Shown piece by piece: positions 1 to 11,813 of a stretch of 64,000 nucleotides of DNA; the stretch's first letter is position 1; every line of letters begins with the position of its first letter. The position numbers were made by a program, and so were the translations under genes. The notes beneath the pieces are model-generated. The model was not told the DNA's origin and did not search any database. It saw only the letters and a list, made by a program, of their open reading frames with translations. The stretch is from Purshia tridentata (taxonomy: Eukaryota > Streptophyta > Magnoliopsida > Rosales > Rosaceae). The DNA is taken from positions 1 through 64,000 of the forward strand of contig QANT01008831.1 in NCBI GenBank assembly GCA_003254885.1, in the 5' to 3' direction.

Positions 1-1533
1 TATTTGAGGTTACAAGGATTTTTGACGAATTAATTTAAGTAATTAAATATTTATAGGAGTTATTGAGAATTAATTACAAATATATAAATTAAATTGAATG
101 AGGTATGGGTACTTAAAATTTGAAGTTAAGGTGATAAAAAATGGAACAAGATGAGAGGAACTCATAGGAATTATCAGAACATTTTTTGGACTCGGATCAT
201 TGATTGGTTATTTATTTAAAGATTTGGATGAGTATATCCTTAATATAAAAGTTTGGATTTAAGAGAAAATAATTGAATTGTATCTTTATAAATTATGATT
301 TTGGCATTACTGGATAGAACTCGAACTCACGAGCATGTAGTCTAAAACGGATCCCGAATTGGAGTTACGTAGCCCAAATTACAAATATTTGAAGCATAGG
401 GGCAAAATGGTAATTGCAGGTCAGATGTTAAAAAAGTAATAGATATGGTCTTCTTCTTCCCTGAGCTTTCTCTCTCCTTTGCCATTTTCTCTCTCCTCAC
501 CTCTTCTTTGACCAAATTTTGATCGCTCATATCTTTTTCATCCAAGTTCCGATTTCAGCGATTTTGGTGTCGTTAGAAAACTATAAACGACGCCTTTCCA
601 CTCGTGGTCTCAAATCACTCATCCGACCATACACGAAGACGCAACAACACAAAACTAGTCACACCTTCCAGTCGGTAATCTCCCATTTTCGGCCACGACA
701 GGACTCCAAACCACCTAAGATCTTTTCCTCTCATCGAGCTAGACCTCATGGTACCCTTCTCTTGCCTCAACAACCAACCACAAAGCCATCACTTTGGGTT
801 CTTTACTGAGTTGTGAGTGGTGAGCGAAATTTTGACGAAATTTCAGCAAATTTAGGGCAAATTTTAGAAATTTCGATGAAATTTTAACAAAAAATTAATA
901 CGTTTGTATTAAAATTTCCATACCTCCAAAAAACAAAATTTTCAATAAAATTTCACCAAAAATTTCAAAATATATAATCAATATTTGAAGGATTATTTAA
1001 AATTGGTTTATTTGAAAAATTATTGAAAAGTTTGTTGGACAATGAATGAAGTGGACATACTAATCAGACCAAAAGAAAATGACAAGATATTTCTTTATTT
1101 TATTATCTATATGTACAAAGATAAAAGGAGAATAAAATGGTTAAATTTGTAATTTTTAAAAATATTCTTATTTACAAAATAAGTACTAATAATATTATTT
1201 ATTAACAAAAGATAAAAAGATAAAATAGAATTATTAGAATTAAAGAAAAAATTTGTACCCTTATTTTTTATAATCCATTTTTTCACTACTATTATTTTAA
1301 AACAAATAAACTATTAAAAGTTTTAATTAAATTTTTAAAAAGGTCAGTTGCCACGCATTGTGCGTGGCAAGAGAGTAGAATTTTAATAACACTTAGGCAA
1401 TTATAATCAAGGTTAGTTGGGGTCAAATGTCCAAATTAAGAACACAAGACAAACACAACACCATCTCGCATTAGAAATATCTTCATTCTTCACACACTGT
1501 CCACATTTCCTGTAACACTGAAGCCAACCAAGA
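1..1533. other. Intergenic, no gene recognised
   Basis: AT-rich sequence. Short open frames around 342-809 show no domain or motif I recognise and no supporting splice structure. It holds one perfect short inverted repeat at 1348-1370. The last few hundred bases should contain the promoter and 5' leader of the NPF transporter starting at 1534; I cannot place a TATA box with confidence. Confidence 0.6.
1348..1370. repeat. Perfect 10-bp inverted repeat (hairpin)
   Basis: TTGCCACGCA, a 3-base loop TTG, then TGCGTGGCAA. It is GC-rich within a strongly AT-rich stretch. Helitron 3' ends and some terminators carry such hairpins, but no CTRR end follows within about 12 bases, so the role is open. 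Confidence 0.6.
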
Positions 1534-4500
1534 ATGACCATTCCTCACTACGAGTCTCCGGACACCCAAAACCCACTTCTACACGACGTCGCGGAGGGTG
1601 CCGTTGACTTCAAAGCCCGCCCGGTCCTAAGATCCAGTTTTGGCGGTTGGCGATCCGCCTGGTTTATAATAGGTAAGCCCGCACTGAATCACTGATGAAA
1701 CTAATTTTAGATGAATTACTTAGTTTAGTTTATTGAGCTTAAGGATTAATTAGTGAAGAATATATGATTATTAATTCAGGGGTGGAGGTTGCGGAGAGGT
1801 TCGCCTACTATGGAATCAGCTCCAACCTCATATCGTTTCTGACGGGGCCTTTGGGACAGTCCACTGCTACTGCGGCTGAGAATGTCAACATTTGGTCCGG
1901 AACGTCGATGTTGCTTCCTTTGTTCGGAGCTTTTGTGGCCGATTCTTTTCTCGGACGCTACCGTACCATTCTTCTCGCTTCTCTGCTCTACATTTTGGTT
2001 CGTCTCTCTATCTCTCTCTCTCTCAACACTAATGGACGTTTCGGCCCATGGCTATGCCACCCTTTTATATGGGCCGGCCCATATGTTCTCTCAGGCAGGT
2101 CCTGGTCATTTAAAAAGTTGGTCGACCCGGTTCAGCCCGGTTGGTCTTATATTAGACTTGAGTCTTCTTGAGAGCCAATTTTACAATCTTAATTATCTAT
2201 TGTTAATTAGCTATTTCTTAGCAGTTAAAAGTTGAGTGGACCAGCTTCGATTGTTTTTGAGTGCCTGTCCTGCTTTATCCACATATTTTCTCATATGTCC
2301 TTATTAATTATTAGTCCAAATTTAAAATACCACTGTTTTAGTAATGTGTGAGAAGTACGTAGGTTGATTTGATGTGATATGGGGCCGCAATAAAGCCACT
2401 CTATAATTATGGTTTTGCTATAATAATGAAGACGTTTGGGATTTACATTTTCATTTTCTTCTTTTTAATACTCTAATTACAAATTTACAATAGATTAGTT
2501 GGTCATCATAACTCATAAACTTGTAGTTTATTTAGTATTAGAATTTTGCGCTCCAACATTGTAATTCAATTGGTTTGTTCTTTACTTCTTTTTCAAATTT
2601 GTGCTTATTGCTCGATGTCTTCAAACCTGAACAAAGAAGGCCATTCAAATTAGTCTAACTCACCAGCTCACCCCGTGATGCTGGGTGAAGTCACTTAAGT
2701 CACATTTACTCACAAGGAATGGGAGTGGAATTAGTAGGAGTCATTCTCACACCACTGCAATCCTATTTATACTTACACTTGGGAATCAAAAAGTAAGTAG
2801 GGCCCACCTAGAGGTGCCAAACGGGCTGGGTTAAGCCCATCATGCTTTTGTGTCATGCTCGGTCCAATCCAGATAGGTAAGACCTAGGCTCGGCATGGCC
2901 CATGGCCCGTGGGCCATTCGTGCTCGTGCCATGCCTTAAACAGGCCAGCCCACCGGCTTTTGTTTTGTTTTTTTTCTAGGATGAGAAAACTAATCTTATG
3001 ATATTTATTGTTTATAATTAGTATTAACATTTTTTTGCATGAAAATTAAATATTCTTGTTAAAAGGTTCTCTATAAATTAAAAAACAATGTTAAATGAGT
3101 CGTGCCGAATTCGAGCCCATTTCGTGCTCGTGCTTGTGCCGGCTTGGCTTGTGTCGTGCTTGTGCCGTGCCTATGTTTGACACTTCTAGGCCCACCCCAA
3201 AATGAGTAATCAGATTCCCCTTTTTTCAGTAGTCACACTCCTTTGGGGGGACTTGGTATTGACTCCCAGTCCATCTAAAATCATTGATTCATACCAATAA
3301 TGCCCTCAATTTTAATAATTCCAAAATACCCATAAAGAAAATAAACCCTACAGAAAAGAGGAAAATAAAAACATTTCAGTTTCATATATATATTTTACTT
3401 TACCTTCTGATGGAAGGAGTGAGTAAGAAATGACTTTTTATTCTTCAGAAATAATTATGAAACTGAGTTTCAGTATTGTTTTCTACATCTGGCTATACTT
3501 GATACTATCATCCTTCATCTAAATTGGAACAGGGGCTTGGCTTGTTGACTCTGTCGGCCTCACTTCCTTTTCTCAGCGCTCCTAACTATCATAAGACCAA
3601 TGAATTCACATCATCTTCTTCTCAGCTCCAAGCATTGTTATTCTTCTGCTCTCTATATCTAGTAGCAGTTGGGCAAGGTGGACACAAGCCTTGTGTCCAG
3701 GCTTTCGGAGCTGATCAGTTTGATGTGTCAGATCCGGAGGAGTGCAAAGGAAAAAGCTCATTCTTCAATTGGTGGTATTTTGGTATATGTGCTGGTACCT
3801 TGTTCACATATTCAGTATTGAGCTACATACAGGACAACCTGAGTTGGGGTCTGGGTTTTGGAATTCCTTGTATTGTGATGGTCCTTGCACTGTTTGTTTT
3901 CTTGCTTGGAACTAGAACTTACCGGTATAGTATCCAAGGGGAGGAGGAAAGTCCAGTTGTAAGAATTGGCAAGGTGTTTGTTTCAGCCTTAAGGAACTGG
4001 CGAACTAATCCTTCAGCCATAACTTCTGAAGAGGAATCTCGTGGAACATTGCCTCACCAAAGTTCTGAACAATTCAAGTAAGAGAGTTAACTGTATGTGT
4101 ATCTATAAATTAAAGAGAAGGTGGGGTAAACTAGAAACAAGAATCCACAAGGAAGTTTGATATATGCAAATCCCAGTAAATCTTGGATGACTCTTTGAGT
4201 ACCCTGTCCTTTCAGAAAAATTTGATGAAAGATGAAGAATTTATATACCGTTAAATTCTCCTATAGGGCTGCATATATATCAAATTTAGATAGCATATTA
4301 CGAAAATCCATGATATTGATAGAATAGATAAACCACCATTAATTGCACAGCCCACATAGCAGCCCAAGCAGCCCATATAAGTTTACTTGTACAGTTAGGT
4401 CTTGTTAAGTTTCCTGTGGTTTCTAGGATTGTACTCGCCAAGCCTCTTTTTATAGGCTCTCTTGTAATACATATGAGGGAGGTTAATAGAGAATAGATTG

Positions 4501-5609
4501 GGGAGGATTATAACTCTGACATGGTATCAGAGCCACAATTCTAAAAAAAAAAAAAAAAAAGGGGAACGTACCCTAGTTTTTTTTCTCTGCGTTTTTCCTC
4601 TGCTTTGTTTCGTCCTCTCTTCTTTGGGTCTTCTAGAATGTCTTCCTCTCTTGCTCCTTCTCTTCCCAATGTCTCTTATGTTGTTTCTATTAAGCTTTGT
4701 TCTTCATTTGATCAATATGACTTTTAAACGCTTGACCAAAGATCGTAATTTGAATCTCCTTCTTATGTTATTTGAATCCTGTAATCTGGAAGGTTCCTCA
4801 ACAAAGCCTTGCTTGCACCAGATGATTTAAAGGAAAATGGGAAGGTATGTACCATCATTGAGGTTGAAGAAGCAAAGGCCGTTCTTAGGCTATTTCCTAT
4901 ATGGGCTACATGCTTGGCATATGCAATTGTGTTTGCACAGTTCCCAACTTTCTTCACCAAGCAAGGTGCCACGATGGACCGAACAATTGTGTCCGGCTTT
5001 GAAATACCAGCTGCTTCACTTCAGCTTTTCATCAGCCTTACAGTTATTATTTTCATTCCCATTTATGATCGCATTTTTGTTCCAATAGCCCGAGCTTTCA
5101 CCAGGACACCTTCTGGCATTACAATGCTACAACGAATTGGAACTGGGATGTTTTTATCTGTTATTTGCATGGTAGTTGCAGCTCTAGTTGAGATTAAAAG
5201 GCTCAAAACTGCTCAAGATTATGGTCTGGTTGATATGCCGAGTGTCACAATTCCAATGCGTGTTTGGTGGTTGGTTCCTCAGTACTTGTTGGCAGGATTG
5301 GGTGATCTTTTCACAATGGTTGGTCTGCAAGAGTTTTTCTATGATCAGATGCCAAATGACTTGAGAAGTGTTGGACTTGCCCTCTACCTCAGTATCTTTG
5401 GTGTGGGAAGCTATCTGAGCAGCTTTCTTATCTCTCTCATCGAAGAAGCAACCACTGGAGCAGGCCAAACTAGCTGGTTTTCCAATAATCTTAACTGCGC
5501 ACATCTTGATTACTTCTACTGGCTACTTGCTGGACTCAGTGTAGTACAGTTGGCCATCTACATATATTTTGCAAAATCTTACATTTATAATAGGGGGGCT
5601 ACCATATGA
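1534..5609 (+). CDS. NPF (NRT1/PTR family) proton-coupled transporter, NPF5-like
   Basis: Four exons: 1534-1672, 1780-1997, 3533-4077, 4793-5609. All junctions are GT..AG and phases agree, giving 572 residues, the usual NPF length. The protein is a 12-helix major-facilitator importer, probably plasma-membrane or tonoplast, coupling protons to nitrate, peptide or other small solutes. Visible marks are the ExxER proton-coupling motif (E49, E52, R53) followed by FAYYG in helix 1, the VGQGGHKPC stretch and the FFNWWYF PTR2 signature in exon 3, and the hydrophilic central loop before exon 4. The C-terminal half has the conserved TMDR, FFYDQMP and LSSFLI segments. Intron 2 (1.5 kb) and intron 3 (0.7 kb) hold transposon pieces but leave splice sites intact. 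Subfamily 5 is inferred from overall resemblance and from its position next to patellins; the substrate cannot be read from sequence. Confidence 0.92.
2809..3188. mobile_element. hAT-type MITE, 380 bp, in NPF intron 2
   Basis: The ends are imperfect terminal inverted repeats: TAGAGGTGCCAAAC on the left, and TAGAAGTGTCAAAC when the right end is read on the other strand. A perfect 8-bp target duplication GGCCCACC flanks it at 2801-2808 and 3189-3196. The 8-bp duplication and TAGRGGTG-type end fit hAT non-autonomous elements. The interior is rich in GTGCTCGTGCC-like words and has no coding capacity. It sits wholly inside the intron. Confidence 0.85.
4344..4791 (+). mobile_element. Truncated Ty1/copia-like LTR fragment in NPF intron 3
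   Basis: Positions 4522-4534 read TGGTATCAGAGCC, the complement of the 3' end of initiator methionine tRNA and the classic copia primer-binding site. It follows an LTR-like end in CA at 4520-4521, with a TATA-like CTTTTTATAGG and AATACAT upstream. After an A-rich stretch, an ATG at 4638 opens a gag-like start ([11 protein letters not shown]) that stops after about 29 codons. No second LTR, protease, integrase or reverse transcriptase follows. The left boundary is approximate. The right part runs almost to the exon 4 acceptor. Confidence 0.7.
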
Positions 5610-7449
5610 TATCATTAATGTCCAGTAATTTTGTTATTCCAATTACTTGGCGAAATTCAAAGGAGCATTTTAATATAAATGCAACTGCCGTTGTAAATAT
5701 ATTGTGTATATAATTTGTTCCTTGTCCAAGAAGTTGAATCTTGTAATTGTATGCTATGAGCTTTCTCTTCATTCCTTTGATTTTCTGTCTTCTCTATTTT
5801 TCTTTTTCCATTTTCACAGATAATCTGAAGTTTGATTTCTTGGATTCCCTTCTTAATTTATTTATTTTTCTACTCGATGTTTTAGCCATCATACTATGGC
5901 CATTTTAGATTTATTTTATTGGATTGGTTTTAGACTTTGGATTATGGGTAAGCTTGTATTTGTTGGATTATTTATTTTATTTATTTATTAATCAAAGAGA
6001 AAAAAAAAAAGGGCCTGATTGTATATTAGAAATGGACTGTGGAAGTCAAATTTGGTTGGGTAAGTCAAATTTGGTTGATCGACCTATTTAAGTTCAGGGC
6101 AGATAGTTTTATTTGATGTTTAAAGTTTTTACTTTCTTATTTTTGCTTTGGTAGTTCACAAGTACGCTATTGGTAATGCTCCAAGGTCATGACATATTGT
6201 TTTCTTACTACTTCATAATGTCTATACTGAGTAAGTCAACCAGGATCAAAAGTTTGGAAGTGGTATCTTTTCTTCATTTACAATTGAAATAATATTTACA
6301 TTGTTTTTTTTTTTTTTGGGGTTTTGGTCATGCTGACTTATAAAAAAGTGTAATGCCTCATAAAATGAAGTAATGAGATCACTCTCTAAGATGCTTATGA
6401 AGTGGAATATATTTAATCCTTTTATTACAAATCCTTTTATGTCACTGATACCTTCATTTGGTAACTTTAATTTTTTACCATGATAATTTGTTGTTCATGA
6501 CAATGAGTTCTTGTTGATTTTAATTAGGTTGTTTTTTGCTAGTTTAGATATGTTTAGGAATTAGGATAACAAATGCATTCCCTAGATAGGGAGTAGAGAT
6601 TTACTATTCCCAAATCTGTTGTCCTTCTCTGTAGCTCCTCAAAAATTTTGCCAACTTTGTTAAATAAAGAATTAATAGAGTTAGAGACTGTTAAGTGGAA
6701 GCAAAATCTATGAGAAGAGACAGCAAATTTGGTGACAGCAGATCTTAACTCTTAGATAGGAGATCACGACCGGGTAACAACAATGTGGCAAGTGGGTGCA
6801 GATGAACATTCAATTGTGAATCTTGAAATGACACAATGCTTGAGGATATATTCTCATCTCTTATTATAGTTTATTAATGTTTTTGGTAACACATGCATGT
6901 AGGGTTTTTGTCACCTCATAATGTGCTTGAATTAACTCTAACAAACTCAATGTTTACCGAATTAAGATTTAACAATGTAAGTTTTTAGATTTAAGGGTCT
7001 CCAAAAGATTAAAGTATAATATAAATCTGATGACATTTTAGAATTTAATTTTAGGAACTTGTCTGCATATATCCAACTTTTGACTATTTTCCACGTTAGC
7101 CTTTTTTTTTTTTACCCTTTTTCTACTTTTCTTGTTTTGTTTTATATTTTGCAAATCTCCAAAAATTAATTATTTATCCATTAATATCCATGATTTTAGG
7201 GGATTAATTATAATTATTATAATGACTTATTTATAGCAGCTCATTTAGTTCAAAAGACATGTGTCAATTTTTTTTCCATGATTAGTTGCTTATTTCAAAT
7301 TTCAACTTTTTTCAAACCTAAGTAGAAAATGTAAAATTAAAAAAATGGCTTGTTTAGGTTCATAGAAATTTAATGGTTTGTGTTATTAAATGGCATACAA
7401 TTTAAATATTAGGTTTGCTAGTTACATCTTATGGCTAATGTGACATGAA
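5610..7449. other. Intergenic, 3' flank of NPF gene
   Basis: AT-rich. The first 150 bases should contain the NPF 3' untranslated region. A 16-base word AAGTCAAATTTGGTTG occurs twice close together near 6043 and 6063. No coding region, RNA gene or transposon end recognised in the rest. Confidence 0.5.
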
Positions 7450-7458
7450 TTTAAAGAA

Positions 7459-8158
7459 GAGTGCTACTATATATTCTCACCCGTGTTCTTTTTTTTTACT
7501 CATATAATTTTACCATTTTTAAATTTTAAGAGATAATAATTCTCGTGGAAAAACAAAATAGATATAATAATTCTCTTGTTTCACCCCCAATGTCCTAAAA
7601 TACCCTTAATAATAAACACTTTTTACACCCTATTTCTTCCTCTATATTTTCTTTCTTCTATAAACCCTAAACTCTATTCAACCAAAAAATTTTGAATCTA
7701 TATATAACTTCATATATACTCCTAGATTAGATTGGAAGATAGTGAGAGAGGGAGGCAAGGTTAAATCAACCCATGCATTGCAACTTTGTACTGTGCTCAA
7801 GAAATTTTTATGTTAGGGATGGGATTGTGAATGAGAGAAGAAATCAAACAAAAACATTACAAAAACTAATCAGATATTGGAAAAAATATCTTAAAGCCAG
7901 ATTGTGAATAAATCTCCACAGAAGAAAAGAAAAAGTTATTATTCATGAATCCAAAGTGGTTTTCGTTGTATATTAAAGTGAGGAAGATAAAGAAAAAGAT
8001 GAAATGAGTTTAAGTAGATGTACAGAAGTGAGTGGATATAGTATTTTTTGTTTACATAAGTCTTTAGAGGTCATTTCGCAAAAATTAAACAAGTGATTCA
8101 TATTTTTATGAAGTGATGGATGAAAAAATAGAACATAGGGATGAAAATAGTAGCACTT
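7459..8158. mobile_element. Mutator-like MITE, 700 bp
   Basis: A perfect 9-bp target duplication TTTAAAGAA lies at 7450-7458 and 8159-8167. The terminal inverted repeats extend about 45 bases: the left begins GAGTGCTACTATATATTC and the inverted right end begins AAGTGCTACTATTTTCATCC. After a small gap both continue into a GTGTTCT / ATGTTCT stretch and a T-rich run. A 9-bp duplication with long imperfect ends is typical of Mutator-like elements. There is no transposase frame, so it is non-autonomous. Confidence 0.82.
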
Positions 8159-8235
8159 TTTAAAGAATTTTCCTTATATTAGAATTCATAAAGAAAAATT
8201 TGTTTGAAACCCTTATATCCAGAAGCCTCATAATA

Positions 8236-8350
8236 ATATCAACTAACTATTAGTTGAGTGATAATCTTTACGCACAAAATAGAGAGATCTTATGTTCGAA
8301 TTCCCCAATCCCATATAATAATAATAATAATAATACTACTACTAATAAAT
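8236..8350 (+). mobile_element. tRNA-derived SINE-like copy
   Basis: An A-box-like TAGTTGAGTG at 8251 and a B-box GTTCGAATTCC at 8294 are spaced about 43 bases, as in tRNA promoters. The sequence then runs into an (AAT)n tail. It does not fold as a tRNA gene. Boundaries are approximate and no target duplication was found. Confidence 0.6.
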
Positions 8351-10405
8351 GACCCTGGCTTGGCAACATGTGTTGTGGGTCTGCCTCTTCAGACCAACAT
8401 ACAGGAGTTGAGATCAGTTTCTCAAGCTGATAATCATAATGAGGTTGAAAACTTTCAGCTTAGGCTTCATATCTTTTGACAGAAATTATAATTTTCGCCA
8501 AAATTTCTCTCTTTTACGAAAACTAGTATATGTTGAAGCAAACATGAGCCTAACTAATCAATTGCATGTGTTGATAAAGTAGAACATATAGTCGATGACA
8601 TTCTTACTCGTGCAGGAGTTAGAGAGCTTTTAACGAGTGCTTTTTATTTTATTTTTATGTTACATCGGAGGAAATTGAACTCTAGACTTAGTCTAATTTT
8701 AACCCGTACCTCATTCACCTTCATCATTTAAGTTAACTCCAAAGACTTATTAACTAGTGGTTTATGTCATGAATCAGCTGGACTAATAATTTGCAATCCT
8801 TGCTCTAACTCTTCAGTATATAAAGTGTAGCACGTTTAGTTGATGAGTAATGACCTTACTCGTGCAGGGGTTGTAGAGCTTTTTAACAAAGTGGTTTATA
8901 ATCTTTGTCTCTTCACTATTAAAGAATATAACAGCTCTGTTGTCGACATACATTTATTTAGTGAAGTAATAATTACTCAATTAATTAATTTTGTTCAAGT
9001 TATCAATTGCATTTCTTTTTAAACAATGCTAGAGAATTTAAATTTGTGTCTTAAATTTGAATTCTAAATAATGTGGTATTACAAAGTGGTTAAGATTTGC
9101 CATTCTCACTTAATTCATCCACTACCATCATGCCAACAAGAGTTGTGAAATTGTTATGGCATCGACATCGAGCATTCATTCCTTATATAAGACTCCACTT
9201 ATAAACACTAGAACCAAAGTGGATTATACTAAATTGGTTAAATTGGAATGAATTAAAATTTTATTTTATTGTGTAAAATTTTTATGTCCCTCTCTCAGCC
9301 ATGTCCTTATCATATTGTTTGTGTATGGAATTATATGTTAAACCCTAATATGATCCTACCTATATGTGACTCGCAATGCTTTGGCCAAATTTTTATGGAG
9401 CTTTCACTTGAACATTACAATCTTTACGAAAGGTGAGAGGTTTCTTATTGAGTCACATAGGTGATGTACGTCAAGATTACTAATGCACACTGATGTCTCA
9501 GGTTTATGGAGTAATCAGTGTCTATCACAACCTTATAGTCTTCCTTAACATGTACTAAAACTTTCCTTGACATTCTCATGATTAGGATATTAAGGAATTG
9601 TAGATATAAGATCATGTATCTCAAATATTGAAATCTCAGTTCGTTATAGCATCTTATTTTGTTTTTATAAATCTTATTATTATGTAGTCGTAGGTGAATG
9701 CAAATAATAATAACGATAACATTGCTTATTTTTCTCTCAAATAAAAAAAATAATATTATGAAACACATCATTACTTAACTATTCAAAGTGGAGTAAAGAA
9801 GTTTCAAATTATTAGTGGAAATTCACAGCTTGGGTCGATAATTATAAAACAATATAACTAATACATACTCACATGAATAATAGAACTTTTATACATATTG
9901 TCAACCATTGTTGTAGTATATGTTAATCATATCATATTAAAAATACTAGCATAATAAATTGGTTAAAATAAAACAAGAAGGATTAAAGTAAAAATTAAAT
10001 ATGGATTTGAAAAAGGTGTAAATGAAATGTATGTAATTGAAGAAATTAAGTATTTGAGATAATATAAAGTCGAAATATGTTTGGATTTTGTTGATATTAA
10101 GAAAACAAGTTATGGATTTTAAAATTCAAATGAAAAGAAAGGGACAGCAAAGAACAACCAGCCAACAGCTTTGGCTTGCTTTAAGAAGCAAGAGTGATAG
10201 GTGTGGGGCCCAATTAGGACCCGATAAAGACAAATGGCCTCCTTCTCTACCTGGCAGGCGTTACAATACATATATGCTGTTGCGGCCGGCTCTGTGCCTC
10301 AAACATCGATGTTGTCAAGGTTTTTCTTTCCACACCCATCTTTATTTTTCAAATCCCAACTTCTACATTGACAGCCTGTTCCCAAGAGACCCACTCATAC
10401 ACCGA

Positions 10406-10411
10406 CACGTG
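10406..10411. promoter_or_regulatory. Palindromic G-box/ABRE-like core
   Basis: CACGTG inside the longer palindrome ACACGTGT. It is about 1.4 kb upstream of the patellin start, and bZIP or bHLH factors bind such cores. Function here is inference only. Confidence 0.3.
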
Positions 10412-11740
10412 TCAATGAAGAACAGCCTCGGTGTTGGATTCCATGCTTTTTGTTCTCCTTGACAGCTCTGTCACTGTGTAGTCATTTCTTCCTTTTTAAG
10501 GAATAAAATCTTTGAAGAGAGGGAAGGGAGTTTTCAATTTTCAATTTTTTAATTTAGAGGGGGTGGTGCAAATTGCAATGATGTTTTCGTTAAAAATCAG
10601 AAGAAACGTGCTTGGCGGTTTCTGAAAATTTCAAGTGACCTCTCTTAGCAATTAAGGATGTGCGGCCCATTGTTTTGAAATATACATAGGACGGCTTCTT
10701 CTTCTTCTTCTTGACTATTTAATTTGTGAACTCATAAATATCAAGAAAACGAAACAAATTGTTGACAATGAATGAATCATAGTGACAGCCAATAGGGCCA
10801 CTACTCTTATCTGTTTATTTAGGTAAGTTTTAGATTTATTTCTTTTAAAGCACACTAAGTCATCTCATCACACTACCAACTTTCTCCACAAATTGAGGAT
10901 TAGTGCCTTCATCCTTGCATTGCATGTGCAATTTCAAAAAGGAAAGATATATAAAAGCACCCCTTTCATTGATTAGTTTTTATTTTTTTTAAAGCCTCCT
11001 ACTTGATGATTTATTTATAAATATAAAAAAAAGTCATTTTAAAATCTTGTAATGCAATATTTGGATACAAGAAGGGTTAAATGAATGATTAAAGCTTGGT
11101 GCTCCTCCATGACCCCAAGAAAAAAAAACTAATTAAGGTGCTCTTATCAAATTGAAAAAGGGTATGATATTTTAGGGATATGCATGCATTCAATGTAATT
11201 TTGGAGGAATAAGTTTTGAAATATGGTTTTGGTCCTTTGGGTAATCAATTCTTAATAGTTGAGTGGTGGCAAAAATCCACACACCCATTTCATATTAATT
11301 AAGCTTGAACTTATGATATACATGATACACCAAATTAAATATTTTTATTAGAAAAAAGAAAAAGAAAAAAAAAAGTGAGGAGAAATTAACAGCAGGGAGG
11401 GGCAGTGAGGGGAGTGAAATTGTTGAGAGGATGGGGTGAAGAGACACATTATATCGACATAGTGAGGCGAACGCGAAGTACATGGATATATATGACGATG
11501 AACACTGGACATGGATGAGATGAGAAGAGGTTTTTTTAGGAGTGAGTGGGGTAGGATGGTGGGCCCGGTCCATAAACAAAGTGGTATACCAGCTGGCAAA
11601 CCGGTCTGACAGACTGGTTCTTCCCATAGACAACAACACCAACAACATCAACCATCCCTCTCTTCTACTACTTCTTCAAACCCCCCCTCAACCCTCCACT
11701 CCATCATCATTTTAACCCCCTCACCCCTTCCTTCTCTCCC

Positions 11741-11743
<3 letters not shown>

Positions 11744-11770
<27 letters not shown>
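11744..11770 (+). repeat. (TC)n microsatellite in patellin 5' leader
   Basis: An uninterrupted run of about thirteen TC units lies 44 bases before the start codon. Pyrimidine tracts like this are common in plant core promoters and 5' leaders and are also length-polymorphic. Confidence 0.85.
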
Positions 11771-11774
<4 letters not shown>

Positions 11775-11813
11775 ACACCCTCCGGAATATTCGTAATTCA
11801 ATAATACTCCGCT

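Larger units (their letters stand above)
8351..11813. other. Intergenic, upstream of patellin
   Basis: Long gene-free stretch. Two diverged copies of a roughly 45-base segment with ACTCGTGCAGG-GTT-AGAGCTTTT lie at about 8591-8633 and 8839-8887. An open frame of 124 codons at 10088-10462 has no recognisable domain. The last 200 bases are pyrimidine-rich and form the presumed patellin promoter and leader, including a (TC)n run at 11744-11770. Confidence 0.5.

Noticed and set aside
519-809. 96-codon open frame on the plus strand near the left edge
   Set aside because: No domain, biased Ser/Thr/Pro/His composition typical of chance translation, and no splice or promoter support.
1348-1370. Helitron 3' terminus
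   Set aside because: The hairpin is right but no CTRR end follows at the usual distance, and no matching 5' TC end was found.
4498-4830. 110-codon open frame between NPF exons 3 and 4
   Set aside because: It spans the copia primer-binding site, poly(A) and the exon 4 boundary in the wrong frame for both; an artefact of the transposon fragment.
8236-8350. Possible functional tRNA gene
   Set aside because: A- and B-box words are present, but the acceptor and anticodon stems do not pair and the sequence ends in a microsatellite; a SINE-like element fits better.
10088-10462. 124-codon open frame upstream of the patellin
   Set aside because: No recognisable motif, no conserved context, and AT-rich flanks; treated as chance.
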